From the NCBI GenBank assembly GCA_003485185.1, contig DNAS01000113.1, forward strand, positions 6,033-29,442: a stretch of DNA of 23,410 nucleotides. Direction: 5' to 3'. The position numbers and the translations under genes are program-made. Shown here piece after piece: positions 1 through 6,813 of the stretch. Numbering within the stretch: position 1 is the first letter of the stretch; the number at the start of each line of letters is the position of its first letter. The notes beneath the pieces were generated by a model that saw only the letters and a list, made by a program, of their open reading frames with translations, had not been told where the DNA came from and made no database searches. This DNA is from Phycisphaerales bacterium (lineage in GTDB: Bacteria; Planctomycetota; Phycisphaerae; SM23-33).

Positions 1-840
1 GGCAAGGGCAACGACCAGGTGCGTTTCGAGCTGACGTTCATGGCGTTGGCGCCGCAACTGAAGATCATCGCGCCGTGGAAGGACCCGAGCTTCGAGCTGA
101 CCAGCCGCGAGGCCGCCATCGAGTACGCCAAGGCCCGCAACATCCCCATCCCGGTCAGCAAGAAGAAAATCTACTCGCGCGACCGGAACCTGTGGCACAT
201 CAGCCACGAGGGCGCGGACCTGGAAGATCCCGCCAACGAGCCCAAAGACGACCTATGGGTGATGAGCGTTCCGGTGTCCAAAGCCCCGGCCAGGGCGGAG
301 TACGTGACTGTGGACTTCCGCGCGGGCGTTCCGGTGGGGCTGAACGGCAAGTCGATGCCCGGGCACGAACTGGTGGCCGCCCTCAACGCGCTCGGCGGTC
401 GGCACGCCGTCGGGCAAGTGGACCTGGTGGAGAACCGCCTGGTGGGCATCAAGAGCCGCGGCGCATACGAGACGCCCGGCGGGACGATCCTCTACGAGGC
501 ACACCGCGCCCTGGAGGCCGTCACCCTCGACCGCGACATGCTCCACTACAAGCAGCAGGTCGCCCTCAAGTACGCCGAGATGGTCTACTACGGGCAGTGG
601 TTCTGCCCCCTGCGCGAGGCGCTGGACGCGTTCGTCGACAGCACGCAGAAGAACGTCACCGGCTCGGTGCGGGTCAAGTGCTTCAAGGGGCGGGCGACCG
701 TCGCGGGCACGACCAGCCCCAAGAGCCTGTACTCCACGAAGCTCGCCAGCTTCACCATGGGCGCCGAGTACACGCCGTCCGACGCGACGGGGTTCATCAA
801 GCTCTTCGGGCTCCAGATGCGAGGGCGAGGAAAGGCGTAA
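1..840 (+). CDS. argG: Argininosuccinate synthase, C-terminal part (5' truncated by window edge)
   Basis: ArgG joins citrulline and aspartate with ATP to give argininosuccinate, the penultimate step of arginine synthesis, in the cytoplasm. The frame is open from base 1 (GKGNDQVRFE) to a TAA stop at 838-840, giving 279 visible residues, roughly the last 70% of a usual protein of about 400. Conserved family blocks are visible: GKGNDQVRFELTF at the very start, YSRDRNLWHISHEG near residues 57-70, and the IKSRGAYETPGGTIL block near residues 150-164. The ATP-binding N-terminus lies outside the window. The gene is followed by a palindromic element ending in T6 (866-952), which could terminate its transcript, and then by a convergent gene. 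No frameshift or missing motif is seen in the visible part. The family assignment is secure; the true start cannot be seen. Confidence 0.96.
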   Translation, partial: GKGNDQVRFELTFMALAPQLKIIAPWKDPSFELTSREAAIEYAKARNIPIPVSKKKIYSRDRNLWHISHEGADLEDPANEPKDDLWVMSVPVSKAPARAEYVTVDFRAGVPVGLNGKSMPGHELVAALNALGGRHAVGQVDLVENRLVGIKSRGAYETPGGTILYEAHRALEAVTLDRDMLHYKQQVALKYAEMVYYGQWFCPLREALDAFVDSTQKNVTGSVRVKCFKGRATVAGTTSPKSLYSTKLASFTMGAEYTPSDATGFIKLFGLQMRGRGKA

Positions 841-865
841 CCGGGCGAAATAAAGTCCGTATCCC

Positions 866-952
866 GGAACCAGGAACCGGGAACACGGAATCCGGAAAAC
901 GGCACCCGTGCCCGACCGGGTTCCTCAGTTCCCTGTTCCTGGTTCCTTTTTT
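866..952. repeat. Palindromic intergenic repeat, copy A (possible argG terminator)
   Basis: Arms at 866-895 (purine-rich, built of GGAACC/GGGAAC words) and 916-946 (its imperfect reverse complement) surround a loop of about 20 nt. Six T residues (947-952) follow the right arm, so on the plus strand it has the form of an intrinsic terminator for argG. The right arm shares an exact 22-nt stretch (928-949) with copy B at 2428-2449, and the left arm is also similar (874-888 versus 2372-2386, 13 of 15). The element is therefore a dispersed repeat rather than only a terminator. Its transposition mechanism, if any, is unknown. Confidence 0.75.
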
Positions 953-975
953 GCGCCTTTGCGGCGCATCGCGTT

Positions 976-2271
976 TCAGAATGTCTCGTCGGGCAGGAAG
1001 ACCTTGCGCGGGGTCTCGAAGAACAGCTCGCGGGCGATGGCCGGCACGTCGTCGCGGCGGAGGAAGCCCCGCTCGATTCTCTCGGCCAGCACGTTCGCCA
1101 GCACGCGGCGGCTCATGGCCAGCCGACCGTAGACGTAGTCCGCGCTGCGCCCGTCGCTGAAGAATCCCATCAGGCGGTTGAGGGGGACCATGTCCAGGCG
1201 CCGCGCCCAGGCGTTGTGCATCCCGACAGGGAACACGCACTGCCACCAGAAGCCCGCCAGGGACAGGTTCGGGTAGCCCTGCGTGAGCGAGGCCCAGATG
1301 GGCTCGTCGTTCTCGAACCCGTTGAGGAGGTTGAAGTGGATGTCCGGAAACTCCGCCAGCAGGTGGGCGAAGGTCTGTGCGAACTGGGGGGCGGCCTTCT
1401 GGACGGGGTGCGCCCGCATGCCCCCCTGCCCGTCGCCGGGCGTGAGGTACTGCGTGCCGTAGCAGAACTGGAAGACTTTCGCCCTTCCGCGAATCGCGGC
1501 GCAGATGGCGCGCAGGTTGGCGGCCTCGAGGATTCGCCGCCCGGCCAGGCCGGTGGATTCGCCGGCGCTTTCCCGGCGGAGCAGCTCGTTGACCTCCGCG
1601 TCGGATACGGGCGTGAAATCCATCTCCGACGTGACCCACGCCACCAGCGCCCGGCGGTTCGGCCAGTCCACCGAGTCGTAGAACCGCACGGAAATCTCGC
1701 GGAGATCGTCCACCGTCTGGACGGGGCGGTCAAAGTGCCGGTCCGCCCAGTGCCTCAACCGCCCCGCCCAGCCGTGAAACTCCACCGTGCCCCCGCCGGG
1801 CGTTCGCTCCACCGTCCGGCGGATTCCGTAATCCGTCTGCCCTTCCGCAAGCGGCGTGAGCTTGGTCTGGCTGGAGAGAATCCGCTCGATCCGCCCCTTG
1901 CGGAAGATCTCGGCGGCGAAGTCCGGTCGCTTCGCGCCGTCCGACAGGCGCTCCCGCAGCGCCGGAAGCGTCTTGCGCGAAATCGCCTCGCGCCAGTCGT
2001 ACAGGTCGGCCAGGATCGTCTCCAGCATCCAGCCGGCGCCCGTGTGGCGGATCATGGGCCAGCGGTCGGCGAAGTCCTCGCACGTCAACGCCCGGCCCGC
2101 GCCGGCTGCGCCCGCCAGCGGATCGCCCGCCGAGTTCAGCAGGTACGTCAGCATGTGGTACAGCAGAATCTCTTCCGGCGCCTCGGCGGCTGGACGGTCC
2201 CGATGGATGTGACTGTGCACGTCGATGGCCGGCACTTCGCACAACGCCGCATACAACTCTTCCCGTAACAT
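976..2271 (-). CDS. UxaC-like uronate isomerase / amidohydrolase-fold protein
   Basis: Of 431 residues, slightly shorter than classical glucuronate isomerase (about 470). UxaC interconverts D-glucuronate/D-galacturonate and the corresponding ketoacids (fructuronate/tagaturonate) in the cytoplasm. What is seen: an N-terminal AIDVHSHI metal-binding HxH (H19, H21), and a C-terminal block (RLMGFFSDGRS then a VLANVLAERIERG helix) that aligns well with the UxaC ending (LTDSRSFLSY, then ILCNLIGRWVEEG). The ATG at 2271 is preferred over an in-frame TTG at 2277 because the GGGAG ribosome site ends about 8 nt before the ATG and would be too close to the TTG. It is monocistronic and flanked on both sides by copies of one palindromic repeat (866-952, 2358-2449). 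The family is diverged, so the exact substrate is uncertain; a uronate or a related sugar acid is the inference. A polysaccharide lyase at 14463-16232 fits a uronate theme. Confidence 0.78.
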   Translation of the reverse strand: MLREELYAALCEVPAIDVHSHIHRDRPAAEAPEEILLYHMLTYLLNSAGDPLAGAAGAGRALTCEDFADRWPMIRHTGAGWMLETILADLYDWREAISRKTLPALRERLSDGAKRPDFAAEIFRKGRIERILSSQTKLTPLAEGQTDYGIRRTVERTPGGGTVEFHGWAGRLRHWADRHFDRPVQTVDDLREISVRFYDSVDWPNRRALVAWVTSEMDFTPVSDAEVNELLRRESAGESTGLAGRRILEAANLRAICAAIRGRAKVFQFCYGTQYLTPGDGQGGMRAHPVQKAAPQFAQTFAHLLAEFPDIHFNLLNGFENDEPIWASLTQGYPNLSLAGFWWQCVFPVGMHNAWARRLDMVPLNRLMGFFSDGRSADYVYGRLAMSRRVLANVLAERIERGFLRRDDVPAIARELFFETPRKVFLPDETF

Positions 2272-2306
2272 TCGCAATTCTCCCAGGACGTAAAAATAGT
2301 CTTTCC

Positions 2307-2334
2307 ATCATAGACTCCGCCCCCGCCAACGCAA
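2307..2334 (-). promoter_or_regulatory. Candidate sigma-70-type promoter of the UxaC-like gene
   Basis: On the minus strand TATGAT (2312-2307) fits the -10 consensus at 5 of 6 positions, with TTGCGT (2334-2329) 16 nt upstream as a modest -35. A start site near 2300 would leave a leader of about 30 nt that contains the GGGAG ribosome site. Seen by eye only; the -35 match is weak. Confidence 0.4.
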
Positions 2335-2357
2335 TGAGCGATTGCCAACACAGCCTG

Positions 2358-2449
2358 GGACCAGGGACTCGGGACCGGGAACTCGGGACAAGCCCCCGCC
2401 TCGGCTCTTGTTCTTCCGGGTTCCTTGGTTCCCTGTTCCTGGTTCCTTT
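2358..2449. repeat. Palindromic intergenic repeat, copy B
   Basis: Left arm 2358-2392 (GGGACC/GGGAAC words) and right arm 2407-2446 are imperfect reverse complements around a short C-rich loop. Bases 2428-2449 are identical to 928-949 in copy A, and the two copies lie in the same orientation on either side of the UxaC-like gene. The rest of the 2272-2553 gap holds the candidate promoter of the UxaC-like gene and, before the prepilin peptidase, only a weak plus-strand promoter-like pair (TTGCAA at 2480, TAGGGT at 2503, 17 nt apart). Confidence 0.72.
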
Positions 2450-2553
2450 CTCAGCCCGTTCCCCACTCTCTCCCCACGCTTGCAAACGTCCCGGCGGCGT
2501 GTTAGGGTTCGCCGGACAGGTCAACCAAGAATCTATCCGAGGGTCTTGCGCGA

Positions 2554-3795
2554 ATGGATGCGTACTGGATCACGATGTTGTTCCTCCTGGGCGCCTGCGT
2601 GGGCAGCTTTCTGAACGTCGTGGTCTGGCGGCTTCCGCGCGGCGAGAGCATCGTCTTTCCCGCCAGCCACTGCCCCGCCTGCGGGCGGGCCATCCGCTGG
2701 TACGACAATATCCCGCTGGTCAGCTGGTTCGTCCTGCGGGGGCGCTGCCGCGACTGCAAGGTGCGCATCAGCCCGCGCTACGTGATCGTGGAGGCGCTGA
2801 CGGCCGTCCTCGTCGCCGGGCTCTACGCGGGCTTCTACGTCCTGCGCGTCCGGCGCGGAACGGGGGAGTTCCTGCACACCTGGCCGATGTTCGCCGCGCA
2901 CGCGGCGCTGCTGTGCGGACTGCTGGCGTGCGCCCTGGTGGACATCGAGAAGTGGATCGTCCCGCTGGAGGTCTGCTGGTTCGTCTCGCTGGTGGGCGTG
3001 GCGGCCGGCGCGGCGTCCCCCCCGGCGAAGGAGCTGCTTCCGCTCGTCTCACCGGCAACCGGCGCGATGGGCCTGGCCGCGGTCGTCGGACTGGGCGTCT
3101 CGCTGCTGCTGACCCGCTACGGCGTGCTGACGCCCAGCTTCGTCGATGCGACCGACGCGCCGCTTTCCGAAGATCCGGAGCCCGCCCGCCGGATCGCCGG
3201 GAAAAAGAAATCCCGGCGGGACAAGGACCAGCCCGCGCCGCCGGCCGTCGCCATCACCAAGGCCCACGGCGTCAACCCGCGCCGCGAGGTCCTGCGCGAG
3301 GTACTCTTCCTGGCACCGGCGTTCGCCCTGGCAATCGGGGCGTACCTGCTGGTCACCCGCGTCGGGTGGGTCGCCGACCGCTGGCACGCCTGGAACAGCC
3401 AGGCCGCCGCCGGGCCCTTCGCCCGGCACTTCGCGGCGCTCCAGGCGGCCGTGTGGGGCTACCTCGTCGGCGGGTTGTGGATCTGGGGAACGCGAATCCT
3501 CGGCACGCTGGCCTTCGGAAAGGAAGCCATGGGCATGGGCGACGTGCACATCCTGGCAGCCGTCGGCGCGGTCTGCGGGTGGGTCGTCCCGTCGATCGCG
3601 TTCTTCGTCGCGCCGTTCTTCGCCCTGCTTTGGGCGGTCGTCCTGGTGCTCCGCCGGAACCAGCGAGAGCTGCCCTACGGGCCGTGGCTGGCGGTCGCAA
3701 CCCTTGTTGTTGTCGTATTTTATGACTACTTCGCGGCGAACCTCCAACCGATGTTCCGCACCCTGGAACTGCTGCGGGAGGGAAATCTGCCATGA
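2554..3795 (+). CDS. Prepilin peptidase (A24, PilD/GspO-like) with large internal insertion
   Basis: A polytopic inner-membrane aspartic protease that cuts the leader from type IV pilin-like precursors and usually methylates the new N-terminus. Of 413 residues, much longer than the usual 250-290. Visible: the N-terminal GACVGSFLNVVVWRLPRG block; a zinc tetrad C40/C43 and C65/C68 (CPAC, CRDC) typical of the methyltransferase-bearing type; first catalytic Asp in ALVDIEKWIVP (D130); second catalytic Asp in the GMGD block (D330, in KEAMGMGDVHILAAVGA). The two aspartates are 200 residues apart because about 120 extra residues (roughly 185-300) carry a charged stretch rich in K/R/D/P and added hydrophobic segments. 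The ATG at 2554 has a GAGGG site about 10 nt upstream. It overlaps the next gene by 4 nt (ATGA). A likely substrate is the pseudopilin at 16511-17272 and its relatives elsewhere. Confidence 0.93.
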   Translation: MDAYWITMLFLLGACVGSFLNVVVWRLPRGESIVFPASHCPACGRAIRWYDNIPLVSWFVLRGRCRDCKVRISPRYVIVEALTAVLVAGLYAGFYVLRVRRGTGEFLHTWPMFAAHAALLCGLLACALVDIEKWIVPLEVCWFVSLVGVAAGAASPPAKELLPLVSPATGAMGLAAVVGLGVSLLLTRYGVLTPSFVDATDAPLSEDPEPARRIAGKKKSRRDKDQPAPPAVAITKAHGVNPRREVLREVLFLAPAFALAIGAYLLVTRVGWVADRWHAWNSQAAAGPFARHFAALQAAVWGYLVGGLWIWGTRILGTLAFGKEAMGMGDVHILAAVGAVCGWVVPSIAFFVAPFFALLWAVVLVLRRNQRELPYGPWLAVATLVVVVFYDYFAANLQPMFRTLELLREGNLP

Positions 3796-4133
3796 GCTTC
3801 AAGACGTTATTCGGCTACGTGCTGGTGGTCGTTTGCGGGCTGCTGATCCTGGCGGCGGCGCTGCTGGTCGTGCTGCAATGGCAGCTCCGGGCCGACTTCA
3901 ACCTGTTCGGCAAGCCGCTGAGCATCCGCGTCGTGCAGGAGAGTGGGAAGCTCGTCGGCGGCGTGAACACGGGGTTGCTGATGCTCCTGTCGGCCGCCGG
4001 CGGAATCGTGATGGTCTGGGTGGTCAAACTGCTGGTGCGGGGGCTGAAGGACATCCGCAAGGGCGGCCAACTCGCCCGCGAAGTCGAGCGGGAAGTCCAT
4101 CGCCTGGCGGCAGGAACCGACAAGGATTCCTGA
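3792..4133 (+). CDS. Small two-helix membrane protein, unknown function
   Basis: Of 113 residues. Two hydrophobic segments (about 7-30 and 56-80) enclose a short polar loop; the C-terminus is a charged, probably helical tail (RGLKDIRKGGQLAREVEREVHRLA). The topology resembles small LapA-like inner-membrane proteins, but no diagnostic motif was recognised, so no function is assigned. Its ATG overlaps the stop of the prepilin peptidase gene in ATGA, and a GGGAGGG ribosome site lies within the end of that gene, about 9 nt before the start. Co-translation with the peptidase is therefore likely, and a role near pilin processing or secretion is possible but unproven. Confidence 0.8.
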   Translation: MSFKTLFGYVLVVVCGLLILAAALLVVLQWQLRADFNLFGKPLSIRVVQESGKLVGGVNTGLLMLLSAAGGIVMVWVVKLLVRGLKDIRKGGQLAREVEREVHRLAAGTDKDS

Positions 4134-4188
4134 CCGCCCCGTCGGGGAACCTTTCGAGGCCCTTGCGCAATTTCCCCGCAAAAAACTG

Positions 4189-4214
4189 TTGTCTCCGGCG
4201 GGACTGGTTATAAT
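4189..4214 (+). promoter_or_regulatory. Candidate promoter of the OmpA-like lipoprotein gene
   Basis: A perfect TATAAT (4209-4214) stands out in GC-rich DNA 55 nt before the ATG. The best -35-like word, TTGTCT (4189-4194), is only 14 nt upstream, which is short, so recognition may rely on the -10 or on an activator. Confidence 0.45.
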
Positions 4215-4255
4215 TCACGCGGGGCGAATCCCCGGAAAATGCGGACGATCAGACG

Positions 4256-4262
4256 AAAGGAG
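4256..4262 (+). promoter_or_regulatory. Ribosome binding site deciding the OmpA-like lipoprotein start
   Basis: AAAGGAG sits 7 nt before the ATG at 4270. The frame is also open upstream to an ATG at 4189, but that start has no comparable site, precedes the TATAAT, and would bury the lipoprotein signal peptide. The site therefore selects 4270. Confidence 0.85.
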
Positions 4263-4269
4263 ATTTCCC

Positions 4270-4950
4270 ATGTCGCGCATGCGGCTTACCAACCTGGCGG
4301 TCCTTCTCAGCGGGGTGGCGTTCATGGCAGTCGGCTGCTGCGATAAGGAAAAGCAGCAGATCCAGGCGCTCTACACCGAGAAGAACGACCTGATGAACCA
4401 GACCAAGGACCTGCGGGCGCAACTCGCCAAGGCTAAGGCGCGCGAGGCGGAATTGATTTCCTCGCTGGACGGCAAGGACGCGATGATCGCCCAGATGCGG
4501 ACGGAGTTGGACGAGTCGAAGAAGAAGCCCGCCGAGAAGCCCGGCAAGACCGGCGAAGGATGGGAGCGCACCGCCTACGGCGATCGCGTGACCCTGGGCA
4601 GCGACATCCTCTTCGCGGCGGGCAAGGCGGATCTGACGGCTGCCGGAAAATCGGCGCTGAACAAAATCGCCGCCGACATCAAGAGCACCTACGCGGGCCT
4701 GCCCGTGCGCGTCTACGGCTACACCGACGGCGACCCGATCGTCAAGTCGGCGAAGCTCTGGAAGGACAACCTCGACCTGTCGGCGAACCGGGCGATGGCC
4801 GTCACCCGCCACCTGCGCGGGCTGGGCGTCCACGCCGACATGATCGAGACCATCGCCATGGGCGAGACGCATCCCGTCGCGGACAACAAGAGCAGTGCCG
4901 GCAAGACGAAGAACCGCCGCGTCGAGATCATCGTCATCAAGGCGAAGTAA
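4270..4950 (+). CDS. OmpA/MotB-domain lipoprotein (Pal-like)
   Basis: Of 226 residues. A lipoprotein signal peptide ends in MAVGCC (lipid-modified Cys about 23), followed by a coiled coil (about 26-85, heptad-like, rich in K/E/Q/L) and a K/P-rich linker. Residues about 105-226 form an OmpA C-terminal peptidoglycan-binding domain: the LGSDILFAAGKADLT strand, VYGYTDGDPI (classical motif GHTD, here GYTD), the NLDLSANRAMAV helix and the terminal NRRVEI motif. Such proteins tether the outer membrane to the cell wall. The arrangement (coiled coil then OmpA) differs from short Pal proteins and may span the periplasm. It has its own TATAAT and strong ribosome site, so it is probably transcribed on its own. 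No Tol genes are adjacent, so the name pal is not used. Confidence 0.93.
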   Translation: MSRMRLTNLAVLLSGVAFMAVGCCDKEKQQIQALYTEKNDLMNQTKDLRAQLAKAKAREAELISSLDGKDAMIAQMRTELDESKKKPAEKPGKTGEGWERTAYGDRVTLGSDILFAAGKADLTAAGKSALNKIAADIKSTYAGLPVRVYGYTDGDPIVKSAKLWKDNLDLSANRAMAVTRHLRGLGVHADMIETIAMGETHPVADNKSSAGKTKNRRVEIIVIKAK

Positions 4951-5087
4951 TCCGCCCCGGCGGAGTTTCCGGCCTCGGACACTGTCCCGGGGCCTTCCTC
5001 GCGGATGAGCGGTGGCGCTCCCCCTGCCGGGAGCGGCGCCGTATTCCCTGATCGCCGCGCGACGGCGCGGCTCCTGGTTGATTTGTC

Positions 5088-5711
5088 ATGATTGCCGTCA
5101 TCGATTACGGAATGGGTAACCTTCGCAGCGTCGCCAAGGCGCTTCAGAAGGTCGGGGGCGACGCCCGGATCGTCGAGTCGCGCGAGGCGCTCGCGCGGGC
5201 AACGAAGATTGTCCTGCCCGGGGTGGCCGCCTTCGGCGACGCCATCGACCGGATCCGCGCCGCCGGGCTCGACCGCGCGATCGTCGACGCCGTCCGCGCC
5301 GGCACGCCCTACCTGGGCTTCTGCCTGGGCCTGCAACTGCTGTTCGACGTGTCCTACGAGTACGGCGAGCACAGGGGGCTGGGAATCCTGCCGGGAAAGG
5401 TCGTCCGATTCGCCGAATCCCCCGCGGGCGACGCCGAACGGATCAAGATTCCCCACATCGGGTGGAACCAGGTCCGCCTCCGCGGGCGCAACTGCCCCCT
5501 GCTGGCCGGCGTCGACGACGGGGCGTACTTCTACTTCGACCACAGCTACCACGTCGTGCCCGCCGATGAAAGCATCATCGCGGCGACCACGGAATACGGC
5601 GGAGAGTTCGTCTCGGCCGTGTGGAAGGACAACGTCTTCGCCAGCCAGTTCCACCCCGAGAAAAGCCAGACCCTCGGGCTGAAAATCCTGGAAAACTTCG
5701 TTCGGCTGTGA
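5088..5711 (+). CDS. hisH: Imidazole glycerol phosphate synthase, glutaminase subunit HisH
   Basis: Of 207 residues, usual length. HisH hydrolyses glutamine and channels ammonia to HisF for the ring-closure step of histidine synthesis. The N-terminal VIDYGMGNL block is diagnostic; the nucleophile C79 is in GFCLGLQ, and the other triad members H189 and E191 are in QFHPEKS. No clear ribosome site precedes the ATG at 5088, yet this start gives the exact family N-terminus. The partner hisF is not in the window; hisA follows 201 nt downstream. A palindromic element (5771-5840) lies in that gap. Confidence 0.97.
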   Translation: MIAVIDYGMGNLRSVAKALQKVGGDARIVESREALARATKIVLPGVAAFGDAIDRIRAAGLDRAIVDAVRAGTPYLGFCLGLQLLFDVSYEYGEHRGLGILPGKVVRFAESPAGDAERIKIPHIGWNQVRLRGRNCPLLAGVDDGAYFYFDHSYHVVPADESIIAATTEYGGEFVSAVWKDNVFASQFHPEKSQTLGLKILENFVRL

Positions 5712-5770
5712 ACTCGATACGGAAGTGGTTGAACAGGTCTGTCTCCGGCGGCAGGCAGCGGGCCGAGAAA

Positions 5771-5840
5771 AAGGGGAAAGTGAGAGGTGAGAACAACGCC
5801 AGGCAAGGCGAAGCCTCACCTCTAACCTCTCCCCTCTTAC
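5771..5840. repeat. Palindromic purine/pyrimidine element between hisH and hisA
   Basis: Left arm 5771-5792 is purine-rich with GTGAGAGGTGAGA; right arm 5814-5840 is its imperfect reverse complement (CCTCACCTCTAACCTCTCCC). A loop of about 21 nt lies between. The architecture (repetitive purine arm, short loop, pyrimidine arm) is like copies A and B, but the word is different. In an hisH-hisA transcript it would form a large hairpin and could attenuate or process the message. Confidence 0.7.
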
Positions 5841-5912
5841 CTGGTTTCCGCAGGGATCGCACGGAACAGGCGAAGAGATTGCTTCCTCAGTCATTCATAG
5901 GACGTTTGGGCG

Positions 5913-6647
5913 ATGGACATTCTGCCGGCTATTGATCTGCGCGACGGGAAGGTGGTTCGTCTGGAGCGGGGCGATTACGCCCGGCAGACGACGTATTCGG
6001 ACGATCCTGCCGCGATCGCGCAAACGTTCGCCCAGGCCGGGGCGCGGTGGATCCACGTGGTGGACCTCGACGCCGCCCGCACCGGGTCGCCGGCCAACCG
6101 CGACGCCTTCGCCGCGATCCGTCGCGCGGTGGACGTCCGCCTGGAGCTGGGCGGCGGCGCGCGAAACGACGACGCCGTCCGCGCCATGCTCGACGCCGGC
6201 GCCGACCGCGTGGTGGTGGGCTCTGCCGCCATGAAGGACTGGCCGTGGTTCGAGAAGCTCGCACATCGGCAGGAGCTGGCCGGTCGGATCGCCCTCGGGC
6301 TCGACGCCCGCGCCGGAAAGGTCGCCGCGCAGGGATGGACCGAGCAGACGAGCCTGTCGGCCGTCGAACTGGCACGCCGCGTCCGCGGGTGGGCCCTCGG
6401 CGCGATCATCTACACCGACATCGCGCGCGACGGAATGCTCGCGGGCGTGAACCTCGACGCGACGGCGGTCCTGCTGGCCGCCACGGATATCCCCATCATC
6501 GCCTCCGGGGGCGTCGGTTCGATGGACGACATCCACCGCTGCCGCGAGATCGGCTGCGCCGGCGTGATCGTCGGAAAGGCATGGTATGAGGGGCGGATCG
6601 ACCTCGCCGAGGCGTGTCGTATCGCCGGCGAGGATGCGATTTTGTGA
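5913..6647 (+). CDS. hisA: Phosphoribosylformimino-AICAR ribotide isomerase HisA
   Basis: Of 244 residues, usual length. HisA is a (beta/alpha)8 barrel that carries out the Amadori rearrangement of ProFAR to PRFAR, the step before HisH/HisF. The catalytic base D8 is in AIDLRDGK and the catalytic acid D131 is in LGLDARAGK; both phosphate-binding halves are visible (LELGGGARND and IIASGGVGSMDDI). The YTDIARDGM motif separates it from HisF. A GGA-containing site about 11 nt upstream of the ATG is weak. The rho gene begins 166 nt downstream with its own candidate promoters. Confidence 0.96.
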   Translation: MDILPAIDLRDGKVVRLERGDYARQTTYSDDPAAIAQTFAQAGARWIHVVDLDAARTGSPANRDAFAAIRRAVDVRLELGGGARNDDAVRAMLDAGADRVVVGSAAMKDWPWFEKLAHRQELAGRIALGLDARAGKVAAQGWTEQTSLSAVELARRVRGWALGAIIYTDIARDGMLAGVNLDATAVLLAATDIPIIASGGVGSMDDIHRCREIGCAGVIVGKAWYEGRIDLAEACRIAGEDAIL

Positions 6648-6655
6648 AGTTTCGG

Positions 6656-6706
6656 TTGACATTTTGGCGAAAATCGGTTTGTTATTCCCCACCGGTTAGT
6701 TATGAT
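6656..6706 (+). promoter_or_regulatory. Candidate tandem promoters in the rho leader
   Basis: P1: a perfect TTGACA (6656-6661), 18 nt, then TGTTAT (6680-6685, 4 of 6). P2: TTGTTA (6679-6684), 16 nt, then TATGAT (6701-6706, 5 of 6). Both start after hisA and before rho, giving leaders of about 100-125 nt. CCCCACC (6687-6693) and GGTGGGG (6717-6723) form a 7-bp inverted repeat around the second -10, and a further hairpin (about 6735-6753, CCCGC/GCGGG) lies before the rho start. Rho genes are commonly autoregulated through their leaders. Confidence 0.5.
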
Positions 6707-6813
6707 AAGCCGTGAGGGTGGGGAGCTCTTTGGGGCCCGCAGATGTCTCGCGGGATTCCACGTTTCGGAAGGCCCGTTCATTGGGTTCCGACTTTTGAAG
6801 GATAGTTCTTATT

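Noticed and set aside
2334..3725. Plus-strand frame of 463 codons overlapping the prepilin peptidase
   Set aside because: Begins within palindromic repeat B and is a different frame of the peptidase gene; composition is that of a shadow.
4951..5087. Terminator after the OmpA-like gene
   Set aside because: TCCGC/GCGGA at 4951-4964 forms only a short 5-bp stem with no T run; too weak to call.
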